Assembly: GCA_963170055.1 (NCBI GenBank)
Contig: CAUJGJ010000010.1
Coordinates: 62,001 to 126,000 of the forward strand
Length of the DNA: 64,000 bases
Reading direction: 5' to 3'
Source: Halisarca cf. caerulea
Lineage: Eukaryota > Porifera > Demospongiae > Chondrillida > Halisarcidae
A program made the position numbers and the translations under genes. Below are positions 13,630-27,256 of this stretch, in pieces (position 1 is the stretch's first letter; the number at the start of each line of letters is the position of its first letter). A model generated the notes under the pieces. That model saw only the letters and a list, made by a program, of their open reading frames with translations. It ran no database searches and was not told where the DNA came from.

Positions 13630-16333
13630 CGTATTTGTGTAGTGTTGGATATGCTGGTGCTAATACCAATATTTGGCACTAGCACCACGTACATTCCCAG
13701 TGGACACACATGTAGTTTCTTAACTACTGTGGGCGTATTTGTGTAATGTTGGATATGCTGGATCTAATACCATTATTTGGCACTAGCACCACGCACATTC
13801 CCAGTGGACACACATAACCTTTCTGAAGTGCTGTGAGCGCATTTGTGTAGTGTTGGATATGCTGGTGCTAATACCAATATTTGGCACTAGCACCACGCAC
13901 ATTCCCAGTGGACACACATGAAGTTTCTGAAGTGCTGTGGGCGTATTTGTGTAGTGTTGGATATACTGGTGCTAATACCAATTTTTGGCACTAGCACCAC
14001 GTACATTCCCAGTGGACACACATGTAGTTTCTTAACTACTGTGGGCGTATTTGTGTAATGTTGGATATGCTGGATCTAATACCATTATTTGGCACTAGCA
14101 CCACGCACATTCCCAGTGGACACACATAACCTTTCTGAAGTGCTGTGAGCGCATTTGTGTAGTGTTGGATATGCTGGTGCTAATACCAATATTTGGCACT
14201 AGCACCACGCACATTCCCAGAGGACACACATGAAGTTTCTTAACTACTGTGGGCGTATTTGTGTACTGTTGGATATGCTGGTGCTAATGCCATTATTTGG
14301 CACTAGCACCACGCACATTCCCAGTGGAAACACATGACCTTTCTGAAGTTCTGTGAGCGTATTTGAGTAGTGTTGGATATGCTGGTGCTAATACCAATAT
14401 TTGGCACTAGCACCACGCACATTCCCAGTGGACACACATGAAGTTTCTGAAGTACTGTGGGCGTATTTGTTTAATGTTGGATATGCTGGTGCTAATACCA
14501 ATATTTGGCACTAGCACCACGCACATTCTCAGTGGACACACATGAAGTTTCTGAAGTGCTGTGGGCGTATTTGTGTAGTGTTGGATATGCTGGTGCTAAT
14601 GCCATTATTTGGCACTAGCACCGCGCACAATCCCAGTGGACACACATGACCTTTCTGAAGTGCTGTGAGCGCATTTGTGTAGTGTTGGATATGCTGGTGC
14701 TAATACCAATATTTGGCATTAGCACCACACATATTCCCAATGGACACACATGAAGTTTCTGAAGTACTGTGAGCGTATTTGTGTAGTGTTGGATAAGCTA
14801 GTGCTAAGACTAATATTTGGCACTAGCACCATGCACATTCCCAGTGGACACACATGAAGTTACTGAAGTACTGCGGGCGTATTTGTGTAGTGCTGGATAT
14901 GCTGGTGCTAATACCAATATTTGGAACTAGCATTACACACATTCCCAGTGGACACACATGAAGTTTACGAAGTGCTGTGAGCGAATTAAAGTAGTGTTAG
15001 ATATGCTGGTGCTAATACCAATATTTGGTAATAGGACCACGCACATTCCCAGTGGACACACGTGAAGTTTCTTAACTACTGTGGGCGTATTTGTGTAATG
15101 TTGGATATGCTGGTGCTAATACCAATATTTGGCACTAGCACCGCACACATTCCCAGTGGACACACATGACCTTTCTGAAGTGCTGTGGGCGTATTTGTGT
15201 AGTGTTGGATATGCTGGTGCTAATACCAATATTTGGCACTAGCACCACGCACATTCCCAGAGGACACACATGAAGTTTCTTAACTACAGTGGGCGTATTT
15301 GTGTAGTGTTGGATATGCTGGTGCTAATACCAATATTTGGCACTAGCACCACGCACATTCCCATTTGACACACATGAAGTTTCTGAAGTGCTGTGGGCGT
15401 ATTTGTGTAGTGTTGGATATGCTGGTGCAAATACCAATATTTGGCACTAGCACCACGTACATTCCCAGTGGACACACATGTAGTTTCTTAACTACTGTGG
15501 GCGTATTTGTGTAATGTTGGATATGCTGGATCTAATACCATTATTTGGCACTAGCACCACGCACATTCCCAGTGGACACACATAACCTTTCTGAAGTGCT
15601 GTGAGCGCATTTGTGTAGTGTTGGATATGCTGGTGCTAATACCAATATTTGGCACTAGCACCACGCACATTCCCAGAGGACACACATGAAGTTTCTTAAC
15701 TACTGTGGGCGTATTTGTGTACTGTTGGATATGCTGGTGCTAATGCCATTATTTGGCACTAGCACCACGCACATTCCCAGTGGACACACATGAAGTTTCT
15801 GAAATACTGTGGGCGTATTTGTTTAATGTTGGATATGTTGGTGCTAATACCAATATTTGGCACTAGCACCACGCACATTCTCAGTGGACACACATGAAGT
15901 TTCTGAAGTGCTGTGGGCGTATTTGTGTAGTGTTGGATATGCTGGTGCTAATGCCATTATTTGGCACTAGCACCGCGCACAATCCCAGTGGACACACATG
16001 ACCTTTCTGAAGTGCTGTGAGCGCATTTGTGTAGTGTTGGATATGCTGGTGCTAATACCAATATTTGGCACTAGCACCACACATATTCCCAATGGACACA
16101 CATGAAGTTTCTGAAGTACTGTGAGCGTATTTGTGTAGTGTTGGATAAGCTGGTGCTAAGACTAATATTTGGCACTAGCACCATGCACATTCCCAGTGGA
16201 CACACATGAAGTTACTGAAGTACTGCGGGCGTATTTGTGTAGTGCTGGATATGCTGGTGCTAATACCAATATTTGGAACTAGCACCACACACATTCCCAG
16301 TGGACACACATGAAGTTTACGAAGTGCTGTGAG
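13630..16333. repeat. Transition block D, first copy
   Basis: The block is marked by 'acatgtagtttc' tails, 'tatttgagtagtg' (monomer 14,358), 'ggtaataggaccacgcac', 'cacacgtgaag' and 'cccatttgacacac'. The landmark 'cgaattaaagtagtgttag' (14,982) and its relative 'cgtattaaag' (16,334) are 1,352 bp (13 monomers) apart. The block bridges type B and the regular type C array. Private markers match 49,051-51,592 at a constant offset of 35,259 bp. Confidence 0.75.
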
Positions 16334-17061
16334 CGTATTAAAGTAGTGTTGGATATGCTGGTGCTAATACCAATATTTGGTAATAGGACCACGCACATTC
16401 CCAGTGGACACACGTGAAGTTTCTTAACTACTGTGGGCGTATTTGTGTAATGTTGGATATGCTGGTGCTAATACCAATATTTGGCACTAGCACCGCACAC
16501 ATTCCCAGTGGACACACATGACCTTTCTTAAGTGCTGTGGGCGTATTTGTGTAGTGTTGGATATGCTGGTGCTAATACCAATATTTGGCACTAGCACCAC
16601 GCACATTACCAGAGGACACACATGAAGTTTCTTAACTACTGTGGGCGTATTTGTGTAAGGTTGGATATGCTGGTGCTAATACCATTATTTGGCGCTAGCA
16701 CCGCGCACAATCCCAGTGGATACACATGTCCTTTCTTAAGTGCTGTGAGCGCATTTGTGTAGTGTTGGATATGCTGGTGCTAATACCAATATTTGGCACT
16801 AGCACCACACATATTCCCAATGGACACACATGAAGTTTCTGAAGTACTGTGAGCGTATTTGTGTAGTGTTGGATAAGCTGGTGCTAAGACTAATATTTGG
16901 CACTAGCACCATGCACATTCCCAGTGGACACACATGAAGTTACTGAAGTACTGCGGGCGTATTTGTGTAGTGCTGGATATGCTGGTGCTAATACCAATAT
17001 TTGGAACTAGCACCACACACATTCCCAGTGGACACACATGAAGTTTACGAAGTGCTGTGGG

Positions 17062-19350
17062 CGTATTAAAGTAGTGTTGGATATGCTGGTGCTAATACCA
17101 ATATTTGGCACTAGCACCACGCACATTCCCAGTGGACACACATGAAGTTTCTAAAGTGCTGTGGTCGCATTTGTGTAGTGTTGGATATGCTGGTGCTAAT
17201 ACCAATATTTGGCACTAGCACCACGCACATTCCCAGTGGACACACATGAAGTTTCTGAAGTGTTGTGGGCGTATTTGTGTAGTGTTGGATATGCTGGTGC
17301 TAATACCAATATTTGGCACTAGCACCACGCACTATTCCCAGAGGACACACATGAAGTTTCTTAACTACAGTGGGCGTATTTGTGTAGTGTTGGATATGTT
17401 GGTGCTAATACCAATATTTGGCACTAGCACCACGCACATTCCCAGTAGACACACATGACCTTTCTGAAGTGCTGTGGGCGTATTTGTGTAATGTTGGATA
17501 TGCTGGTGCTAATACCAATATTTGGCACTAGCACCACGCACATTCCCAGTGGACACACATGAAGTTTCTGAAGTGCTGTGGGCGTATTTGTGTAGTGTTG
17601 GATATGCTGGTGCTAATACCAATATTTGGCACTAGCACCACGCACATTCCCAGTGGACACACATGAAGTTTCTGAAGTGCTGTGGGCGTATTTGTGTAGT
17701 GTTGGATATGCTGGTGCTAATACTAATATTTGGCACTAGCACCACGTACATTCCCAGTGGACACACATGAAGTTTCTTAACTACTGTGGGCGTATTTGTG
17801 TAATGTTGGATATGCTGGATCTAATACCATTATTTGGCACTAGCACCACGCACATTCCCAGTGGACACACATAACCTTTCTGAAGTGCTGTGGTCGCATT
17901 TGTGTAGTGTTGGATATGCTGGTGCTAATACCAATATTTGGCACTAGCACCACGCACATTCCCAGTGGACACACATAACCTTTCTGAAGTGCTGTGAGCG
18001 CATTTGTGTAGTGTTGGATATGCTGGTGCTAATACCAATATTTGGCACTAGCACCACGCACATTCCCAGAGGACACACATGAAGTTTCTTAACTACTGTG
18101 GGCGTATTTGTGTACTGTTGGATATGCTGGTGCTAATACCAATATTTGGCACTAGCACCGCGAACAATCCCAGTGGAGACACATGACCTTTCTGGAGTGC
18201 TGTGAGCGCATTTGTGTAGTGTTGGATATGCTGGTACTAATACCAATATTTGGAACTAGCACCACACACATTCCCAGTGGACACACATGAAGTTTACGAA
18301 GTGCTGTGAGCGTATTAAAGTAGTGTTGGATATGCTGGTGCTAATACCAATATTTGGTAATAGGACCACGCACATTCCCAGTGGACACACGTGAAGTTTC
18401 TTAACTACTGTGGGCGTATTTGTTTAATGTTGGATATGCTGGTGCTAATACCAATATTTGGCACTAGCACCGCACACATTCCCAGTGGACACACATGACC
18501 TTTCTGAAGTGCTGTGGGCGTATTTGTGTAGTGCTGGATATGCTGGTGCTAATACCAATATTTGGAACTAGCACCGCACACATTCCCAGTGGACACACAT
18601 GAAGTTTACGAAGTGCTGTGAGCGTATTAAAGTAGTGTTGGATATGCTGGTGCTAATACCAATATTTGGTAATAGGACCACGCACATTCCCAGTGGACAC
18701 ACGTGAAGTTTCTTAACTACTGTGGGCGTATTTGTGTAATGTTGGATATGCTGGTGCTAATACCAATATTGGGCACTAGCACCGCACACATTCCCAGTGG
18801 ACACACATGACCTTTCTGAAGTGCTGTGGGCGTATTTGTGTAGTGTTGGATATGCTGGTGCTAATACCAATATTTGGCACTAGCACCACGCACATTACCA
18901 GAGGACACACATGAAGTTTCTTAACTAGTGTGGGCGTATTTGTGTAATGTTGGATATGCTGGTGCTAATACCATTATTTGGCACTAGCACCGCGCACAAT
19001 CCCAGTGGATACACATGTCCTTTCTTAAGTGCTGTGAGCGCATTTGTGTAGTGTTGGATATGCTGGTGCTAATACCAATATTTGGCACTAGCACCACACA
19101 TATTCCCAATTGACACACATGAAGTTTCTGAAGTACTGTGAGCGTATTTGTGTAGTGTTGGATAAGCTGGTGCTAAGACTAATATTTGGCACTAGCACCA
19201 TGCACATTCCCAGTGGACACACATGAAGTTACTGAAGTACTGCGGGCGTATTTGTGTAGTGCTGGATATGCTGGTGCTAATACCAATATTTGGAACTAGC
19301 ACCACACACATTCCCAGTGGACACACATGAAGTTTACGAAGTGCTGTGAG
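17062..19350. repeat. Type C HOR unit C1 (22 monomers)
   Basis: The unit is 2,289 bp, one more than 22 x 104, because of an extra base in 'cacgcactattcccag' near 17,330. It carries 'tattgggcac' near 18,770 and the tail 'ttaactagtgtgggcg' near 18,921. The last marker is shared, as far as I could see, only with the unit at 54,609-56,896, making those two the closest relatives. It contains two 'ggtaatagg' monomers and the 'ttaccagagg' and 'ggatacacatg' monomers typical of type C. Confidence 0.85.
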
Positions 19351-21638
19351 CGTATTAAAGTAGTGTTGGATATGCTGGTGCTAATACCAATATTTGGCAC
19401 TAGCACCACGCACATTCCCAGTGGACACACATGAAGTTTCTAAAGTGCTGTGGTCGCATTTGTGTAGTGTTGGATATGCTGGTGCTAATACCAATATTTG
19501 GCACTAGCACCACGCACATTCCCAGTGGACACACATGAAGTTTCTGAAGTGTTGTGGGCGTATTTGTGTAGTGTTGGATATGCTGGTGCTAATACCAATA
19601 TTTGGCACTAGCACCACGCACATTCCCAGAGGACACACATGAAGTTTCTTAACTACAGTGGGCGTATTTGTGTAGTGTTGGATATGTTGGTGCTAATACC
19701 AATATTTGGCACTAGCACCACGCACATTCCCAGTAGACACACATGACCTTTCTGAAGTGCTGTGGGCGTATTTGTGTAATGTTGGATATGCTGGTGCTAA
19801 TACCAATATTTGGCACTAGCACCACGCACATTCCCAGTGGACACACATGAAGTTTCTGAAGTGCTGTGGGCGTATTTGTGTAGTGTTGGATATGCTGGTG
19901 CTAATACCAATATTTGGCACTAGCACCACGCACATTCCCAGTGGACACACATGAAGTTTCTGAAGTGCTGTGGGCGTATTTGTGTAGTGTTGGATATGCT
20001 GGTGCTAATACTAATATTTGGCACTAGCACCACGTACATTCCCAGTGGACACACATGAAGTTTCTTAACTACTGTGGGCGTATTTGTGTAATGTTGGATA
20101 TGCTGGATCTAATACCATTATTTGGCACTAGCACCACGCACATTCCCAGTGGACACACATAACCTTTCTGAAGTGCTGTGGTCGCATTTGTGTAGTGTTG
20201 GATATGCTGGTGCTAATACCAATATTTGGCACTAGCACCACGCACATTCCCAGTGGACACACATAACCTTTCTGAAGTGCTGTGAGCGCATTTGTGTAGT
20301 GTTGGATATGCTGGTGCTAATACCAATATTTGGCACTAGCACCACGCACATTCCCAGAGGGCACACATGAAGTTTCTTAACTACTGTGGGCGTATTTGTG
20401 TACTGTTGGATATGCTGGTGCTAATACCAATATTTGGCACTAGCACCGCGAACAATCCCAGTGGAGACACATGACCTTTCTTGAGTGCTGTGAGCGCATT
20501 TGTGTAGTGTTGGATATGCTGGTACTAATACCAATATTTGGAACTAGCACCACACACATTCCCAGTGGACACACATGAAGTTTACGAAGTGCTGTGAGCG
20601 TATTAAAGTAGTGTTGGATATGCTGGTGCTAATACCAATATTTGGTAATAGGACCACGCACATTCCCAGTGGACACACGTGAAGTTTCTTAACTACTGTG
20701 GGCGTATTTGTTTAATGTTGGATATGCTGGTGCTAATACCAATATTTGGCACTAGCACCGCACACATTCCCAGTGGACACACATGACCTTTCTGAAGTGC
20801 TGTGGGCGTATTTGTGTAGTGCTGGATATGCTGGTGCTAATACCAATATTTGGAACTAGCACCGCACACATTCCCAGTGGACACACATGAAGTTTACGAA
20901 GTGCTGTGAGCGTATTAAAGTAGTGTTGGATATGCTGGTGCTAATACCAATATTTGGTAATAGGACCACGCACATTCCCAGTGGACACACGTGAAGTTTC
21001 TTAACTACTGTGGGCGTATTTGTGTAATGTTGGATATGCTGGTGCTAATACCAATATTGGGCACTAGCACCGCACACATTCCCAGTGGACACACATGACC
21101 TTTCTGAAGTGCTGTGGGCGTATTTGTGTAGTGTTGGATATGCTGGTGCTAATACCAATATTTGGCACTAGCACCACGCACATTACCAGAGGACACACAT
21201 GAAGTTTCTTAACTACTGTGGGCGTATTTGTGTAATGTTGGATATGCTGGTGCTAATACCATTATTTGGCACTAGCACCGCGCACAATCCCAGTGGATAC
21301 ACATGTCCTTTCTTAAGTGCTGTGAGCGCATTTGTGTAGTGTTGGATATGCTGGTGCTAATACCAATATTTGGCACTAGCACCACACATATTCCCAATGG
21401 ACACACATGAAGTTTCTGAAGTACTGTGAGCGTATTTGTGTAGTGTTGGATAAGCTGGTGCTAAGACTAATATTTGGCACTAGCACCATGCACATTCCCA
21501 GTGGACACACATGAAGTTACTGAAGTACTGCGGGCGTATTTGTGTAGTGCTGGATATGCTGGTGCTAATACCAATATTTGGAACTAGCACCACACACATT
21601 CCCAGTGGACACACATGAAGTTTACGAAGTGCTGTGAG
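19351..21638. repeat. Type C HOR unit C2 (22 monomers)
   Basis: This is an exact 2,288-bp unit with the same monomer order as C1. It has 'tattgggcac' (near 21,055) but lacks the extra base of C1 and has the ordinary 'ttaactactgtgggcg' tail. Private changes include 'cagagggcacac' near 20,355 and 'tttcttgagtgctg' near 20,478. Confidence 0.85.
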
Positions 21639-22886
21639 CGTATTAAAGTAGTGTTGGATATGCTGGTGCTAATACCAATATTTGGCACTAGCACCACGCA
21701 CATTCCCAGTGGACACACATGAAGTTTCTGAAGTGTTGTGGGCGTATTTGTGTAGTGTTGGATATGCTGGTGCTAATACCAATATTTGGCACTAGCACCA
21801 CGCACATTCCCAGAGGACACACATGAAGTTTCTTAACTACAGTGGGCTTATTTGTGTAGTGTTGGATATGCTGGTGCTAAAACCAATATTTGGCACTAGC
21901 ACCACGCACATTCCCAGTGGACACACATGACTTTTCTGAAGTGCTGTGGGCGTATTTGTGTAATGTTGGATATGCTGGTGCTAATACGAATATTTGGCAC
22001 TAGCACCACGCACATTCCCAGTGGACACACATGAAGTTTCTGAAGTGCTGTGGGCGTATTTGTGTAGTGTTGGATATGCTGGTGCTAATACCAATATTTG
22101 GCACTAGCACCACGCACATTCCCAGTGGACACACATGAAGTTTCTGAAGTGCTGTGGGCGTATTTGTGTAGTGTTGGATATGCTGGTGCTAATACCAATA
22201 TTTGGCACTAGCACCACGCACATTCCCAGTGGACACACATGAAGTTTCTGAAGTGCTGTGGGCGTATTTGTGTAGTGTTGGATATGCTGGTGCAAATACC
22301 AATATTTGGCAGTAGCACCACGCACATTCCCAGTGGACACACATGACCTTTCTGAAGTGCTGTGGGCGTATTTGTGTAGTGTTGGATATGCTGGTGCTAA
22401 TACCAATATTTGGCACTAGCACCACGCACATTACCAGAGTACACACATGAAGTTTCTTAACTACTGTGGGCGTATTTGTGTAAGGTTGGATATGCTGGTG
22501 CTAATACCATTATTTGGCACTAGCACCACGCACAATCCCAGTGGATACACATGTCCTTTCTTAAGTGCTGTGAGCGCATTTGTGTAGTGTTGGATATGCT
22601 GGTGCTAATACCAATATTTGGCACTAGCACCACACATATTCCCAATGGACACACATGAAGTTTCTGAAGTACTGTGAGCGTATTTGTGTAGTGTTGGATA
22701 AGCTGGTGCTAAGACTAATATTTGGCACTAGCACCATGCACATTCCCAGTGGACACACATGAAGTTACTGAAGTACTGCGGGCGTATTTGTGTAGTGCTG
22801 GATATGCTGGTGCTAATACCAATATTTGGAACTAGCACCACACACATTCCCAGTGGACACACATGAAGTTTACGAAGTGCTGTGAG
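21639..22886. repeat. Type C HOR unit C3, chimeric 12-mer with a type B patch
   Basis: The unit is 1,248 bp, ten monomers short. Monomers from 21,743 to about 22,316 are B-like: 'gacttttctg' at 21,929 and 'ggcagtagcacc' near 22,309 match 31,291 and 31,671 at the same 9,362-bp offset. The monomer starting at 22,263 is a hybrid that returns to C sequence ('gacctttctg', then 'ttaccagagtacac'). This looks like non-allelic crossover or conversion between B and C arrays. Private bases include 'gggcttatttg' and 'ctaaaaccaat'. Confidence 0.8.
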
Positions 22887-25175
22887 CGTATTAAAGTAGT
22901 GTTGGATATGCTGGTGCTAATACCAATATTTGGCACTAGCACCACGCACATTCCCAGTGGACACACATGAAGTTTCTAAAGTGCTGTGGTCGCATTTGTG
23001 TAGTGTTGGATATGCTGGTGCTAATACCAATATTTGGCACTAGCACCACGCACATTCCCAGTGGACACACATGAAGTTTCTGAAGTGTTGTGGGCGTATT
23101 TGTGTAGTGTTGGATATGCTGGTGCTAATACCAATATTTGGCACTAGCACCACGCACTATTCCCAGAGGACACACATGAAGTTTCTTAACTACAGTGGGC
23201 GTATTTGTGTAGTGTTGGATATGTTGGTGCTAATACCAATATTTGGCACTAGCACCACGCACATTCCCAGTAGACACACATGACCTTTCTGAAGTGCTGT
23301 GGGCGTATTTGTGTAAAGTTGGATATGCTGGTGCTAATACCAATATTTGGCACTAGCACCACGCACATTCCCAGTGGACACACATGAAGTTTCTGAAGTG
23401 CTGTGGGCGTATTTGTGTAGTGTTGGATATGCTGGTGCTAATACCAATATTTGGCACTAGCACCACGCACATTCCCAGTGGACACACATGAAGTTTCTGA
23501 AGTGCTGTGGGCGTATTTGTGTAGTGTTGGATATGCTGGTGCTAATACTAATATTTGGCACTAGCACCACGTACATTCCCAGTGGACACACATGAAGTTT
23601 CTTAACTACTGTGGGCGTATTTGTGTAATGTTGGATATGCTGGATCTAATACCATTATTTGGCACTAGCACCACGCACATTCCCAGTGGACACACATAAC
23701 CTTTCTGAAGTGCTGTGGTCGCATTTGTGTAGTGTTGGATATGCTGGTGCTAATACCAATATTTGGCACTAATACCACGCACATTCCCAGTGGACACACA
23801 TAACCTTTCTGAAGTGCTGTGAGCGCATTTGTGTAGTGTTGGATATGCTGGTGCTAATACCAATATTTGGCACTAGCACCACGCACATTCCCAGAGGACA
23901 CACATGAAGTTTCTTAACTACTGTGGGCGTATTTGTGTACTGTTGGATATGCTGGTGCTAATACCAATATTTGGCACTAGCACCGCGAACAATCCCAGTG
24001 GAGACACATGACCTTTCTGGAGTGCTGTGAGCGCATTTGTGTAGTGTTGGATATGCTGGTACTAATACCAATATTTGGAACTAGCACCACACACATTCCC
24101 AGTGGACACACATGAAGTTTACGAAGTGCTGTGAGCGTATTAAAGTAGTGTTGGATATGCTGGTGCTAATACCAATATTTGGTAATAGGACCACGCACAT
24201 TCCCAGTGGACACACATGAAGTTTCTTAACTACTGTGGGCGTATTTGTTTAATGTTGGATATGCTGGTGCTAATACCAATATTTGGCACTAGCACCGCAC
24301 ACATTCCCAGTGGACACACATGACCTTTCTGAAGTGCTGTGGGCGTATTTGTGTAGTGCTGGATATGCTGGTGCTAATACCAATATTTGGAACTAGCACC
24401 GCACACATTCCCAGTGGACACACATGAAGTTTACGAAGTGCTGTGAGCGTATTAAAGTAGTGTTGGATATGCTGGTGCTAATACCAATATTTGGTAATAG
24501 GACCACGCACATTCCCAGTGGACACACGTGAAGTTTCTTAACTACTGTGGGCGTATTTGTGTAATGTTGGATATGCTGGTGCTAATACCAATATTTGGCA
24601 CTAGCACCGCACACATTCCCAGTGGACACACATGACCTTTCTGAAGTGCTGTGGGCGTATTTGTGTAGTGTTGGATATGCTGGTGCTAATACCAATATTT
24701 GGCACTAGCACCACGCACATTACCAGAGGACACACATGAAGTTTCTTAACTACTGTGGGCGTATTTGTGTAATGTTGGATATGCTGGTGCTAATACCATT
24801 ATTTGGCACTAGCACCGCGCACAATCCCAGTGGATACACATCTCCTTTCTTAAGTGCTGTGAGCGCATTTGTGTAGTGTTGGATATGCTGGTGCTAATAC
24901 CAATATTTGGCACTAGCACCACACATATTCCCAATGGACACACATGAAGTTTCTGAAGTACTGTGAGCGTATTTGTGTAGTGTTGGATAAGCTGGTGCTA
25001 AGACTAATATTTGGCACTAGCACCATGCACATTCCCAGTGGACACACATGAAGTTACTGAAGTACTGCGGGCGTATTTGTGTAGTGCTGGATATGCTGGT
25101 GCTAATACCAATATTTGGAACTAGCACCACACACATTCCCAGTGGACACACATGAAGTTTCTGAAGTGTTGTGGG
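22887..25175. repeat. Type C HOR unit C4 (22 monomers)
   Basis: The unit is 2,289 bp and carries the same one-base insertion 'cacgcactattcccag' as C1 (near 23,155). It has 'tatttggcac' where C1 and C2 have 'tattgggcac', and 'acacatctccttt' near 24,838, a change shared only with C5. It therefore belongs to a C4/C5 pair. Another private change is 'ggcactaataccacgc' near 23,765. Confidence 0.83.
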
Positions 25176-27256
25176 CGTATTTGTGTAGTGTTGGATATGC
25201 TGGTGCTAATACCAATATTTGGCACTAGCACCACGCACTATTCCCAGAGGACACACATGAAGTTTCTTAACTACAGTGGGCGTATTTGTGTAGTGTTGGA
25301 TATGTTGGTGCTAATACCAATATTTGGCACTAGCACCACGCACATTCCCAGTAGACACACATGACCTTTCTGAAGTGCTGTGGGAGTATTTGTGTAAAGT
25401 TGGATATGCTGGTGCTAATACCAATATTTGGCACTAGCACCACACACATTCCCAGTGGACACACATGAAGTTTCTGAAGTGCTGTGGGCGTATTTGTGTA
25501 GTGTTGGATATGCTGGTGCTAATACCAATATTTGGCACTAGCACCACGCACATTCCCAGTGGACACACATGAAGTTTCTGAAGTGCTGTGGGCGTATTTT
25601 TGTAGTGTTGGATATGCTGGTGCTAATACTAATATTTGGCACTAGCACCACGTACATTCCCAGTGGACACACATGAAGTTTCTTAACTACTGTGGGCGTA
25701 TTTGTGTAATGTTGGATATGCTGGATCTAATACCATTATTTGGCACTAGCACCACGCACATTCCCAGTGGACACACATAACCTTTCTGAAGTGCTGTGGT
25801 CGCATTTGTGTAGTGTTGGATATGCTGGTGCTAATACCAATATTTGGCACTAGCACCACGCACATTCCCAGTGGACACACATAACCTTTCTGAAGTGCTG
25901 TGAGCGCATTTGTGTAGTGTTGGATATGCTGGTGCTAATACCAATATTTGGCACTAGCACCACGCACATTCCCAGAGGACACACATGAAGTTTCTTAACT
26001 ACTGTGGGCGTATTTGTGTACTGTTGGATATGCTGGTGCTAATACCAATATTTGGCACTAGCACCGCGAACAATCCCAGTGGAGACACATGACCTTTCTG
26101 GAGTGCTGTGAGCGCATTTGTGTAGTGTTGGATATGCTGGTACTAATACCAATATTTGGAACTAGCACCACACACATTCCCAGTGGACACACATGAAGTT
26201 TACGAAGTGCTGTGAGCGTATTAAAGTAGTGTTGGATATGCTGGTGCTAATACCAATATTTGGTAATAGGACCACGCACATTCCCAGTGGACACACGTGA
26301 AGTTTCTTAACTACTGTGGGCGTATTTGTTTAATGTTGGATATGCTGGTGCTAATACCAATATTTGGCACTAGCACCGCACACATTCCCAGTGGACACAC
26401 ATGACCTTTCTGAAGTGCTGTGGGCGTATTTGTGTAGTGCTGGATATGCTGGTGCTAATACCAATATTTGGAACTAGCACCGCACACATTCCCAGTGGAC
26501 ACACATGAAGTTTACGAAGTGCTGTGAGCGTATTAAAGTAGTGTTGGATATGCTGGTGCTAATACCAATATTTGGTAATAGGACCACGCACATTCCCAGT
26601 GGACACACGTGAAGTTTCTTAACTACTGTGGGCGTATTTGTGTAATGTTGGATATGCTGGTGCTAATACCAATATTTGGCACTAGCACCGCACACATTCC
26701 CAGTGGACACACATGACCTTTCTGAAGTGCTGTGGGCGTATTTGTGTAGTGTTGGATATGCTGGTGCTAATACCAATATTTGGCACTAGCACCACGCACA
26801 TTACCAGAGGACACACATGAAGTTTCTTAACTACTGTGGGCGTATTTGTGTAATGTTGGATATGCTGGTGCTAATACCATTATTTGGCACTAGCACCGCG
26901 CACAATCCCAGTGGATACACATCTCCTTTCTTAAGTGCTGTGAGCGCATTTGTGTAGTGTTGGATATGCTGGTGCTAATACCAATATTTGGCACTAGCAC
27001 CACACATATTCCCAATGGACACACATGAAGTTTCTGAAGTACTGTGAGCGTATTTGTGTAGTGTTGGATAAGCTGGTGCTAAGACTAATATTTGGCACTA
27101 GCACCATGCACATTCCCAGTGGACACACATGAAGTTACTGAAGTACTGCGGGCGTATTTGTGTAGTGCTGGATATGCTGGTGCTAATACCAATATTTGGA
27201 ACTAGCACCACACACATTCCCAGTGGACACACATGAAGTTTACGAAGTGCTGTGAG
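25176..27256. repeat. Type C HOR unit C5 (20 monomers, two deleted)
   Basis: The unit is 2,081 bp. The 'cgtattaaag' monomer and the following 'ggtcgcattt' monomer are missing at its left end; 'cacacacattccc' there joins straight to 'tttctgaagtgttgtggg' (25,140-25,175). It shares 'cacgcactattcccag' and 'acacatctccttt' with C4. The clean join in register is what unequal crossover between neighbouring monomers would leave. Confidence 0.82.
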
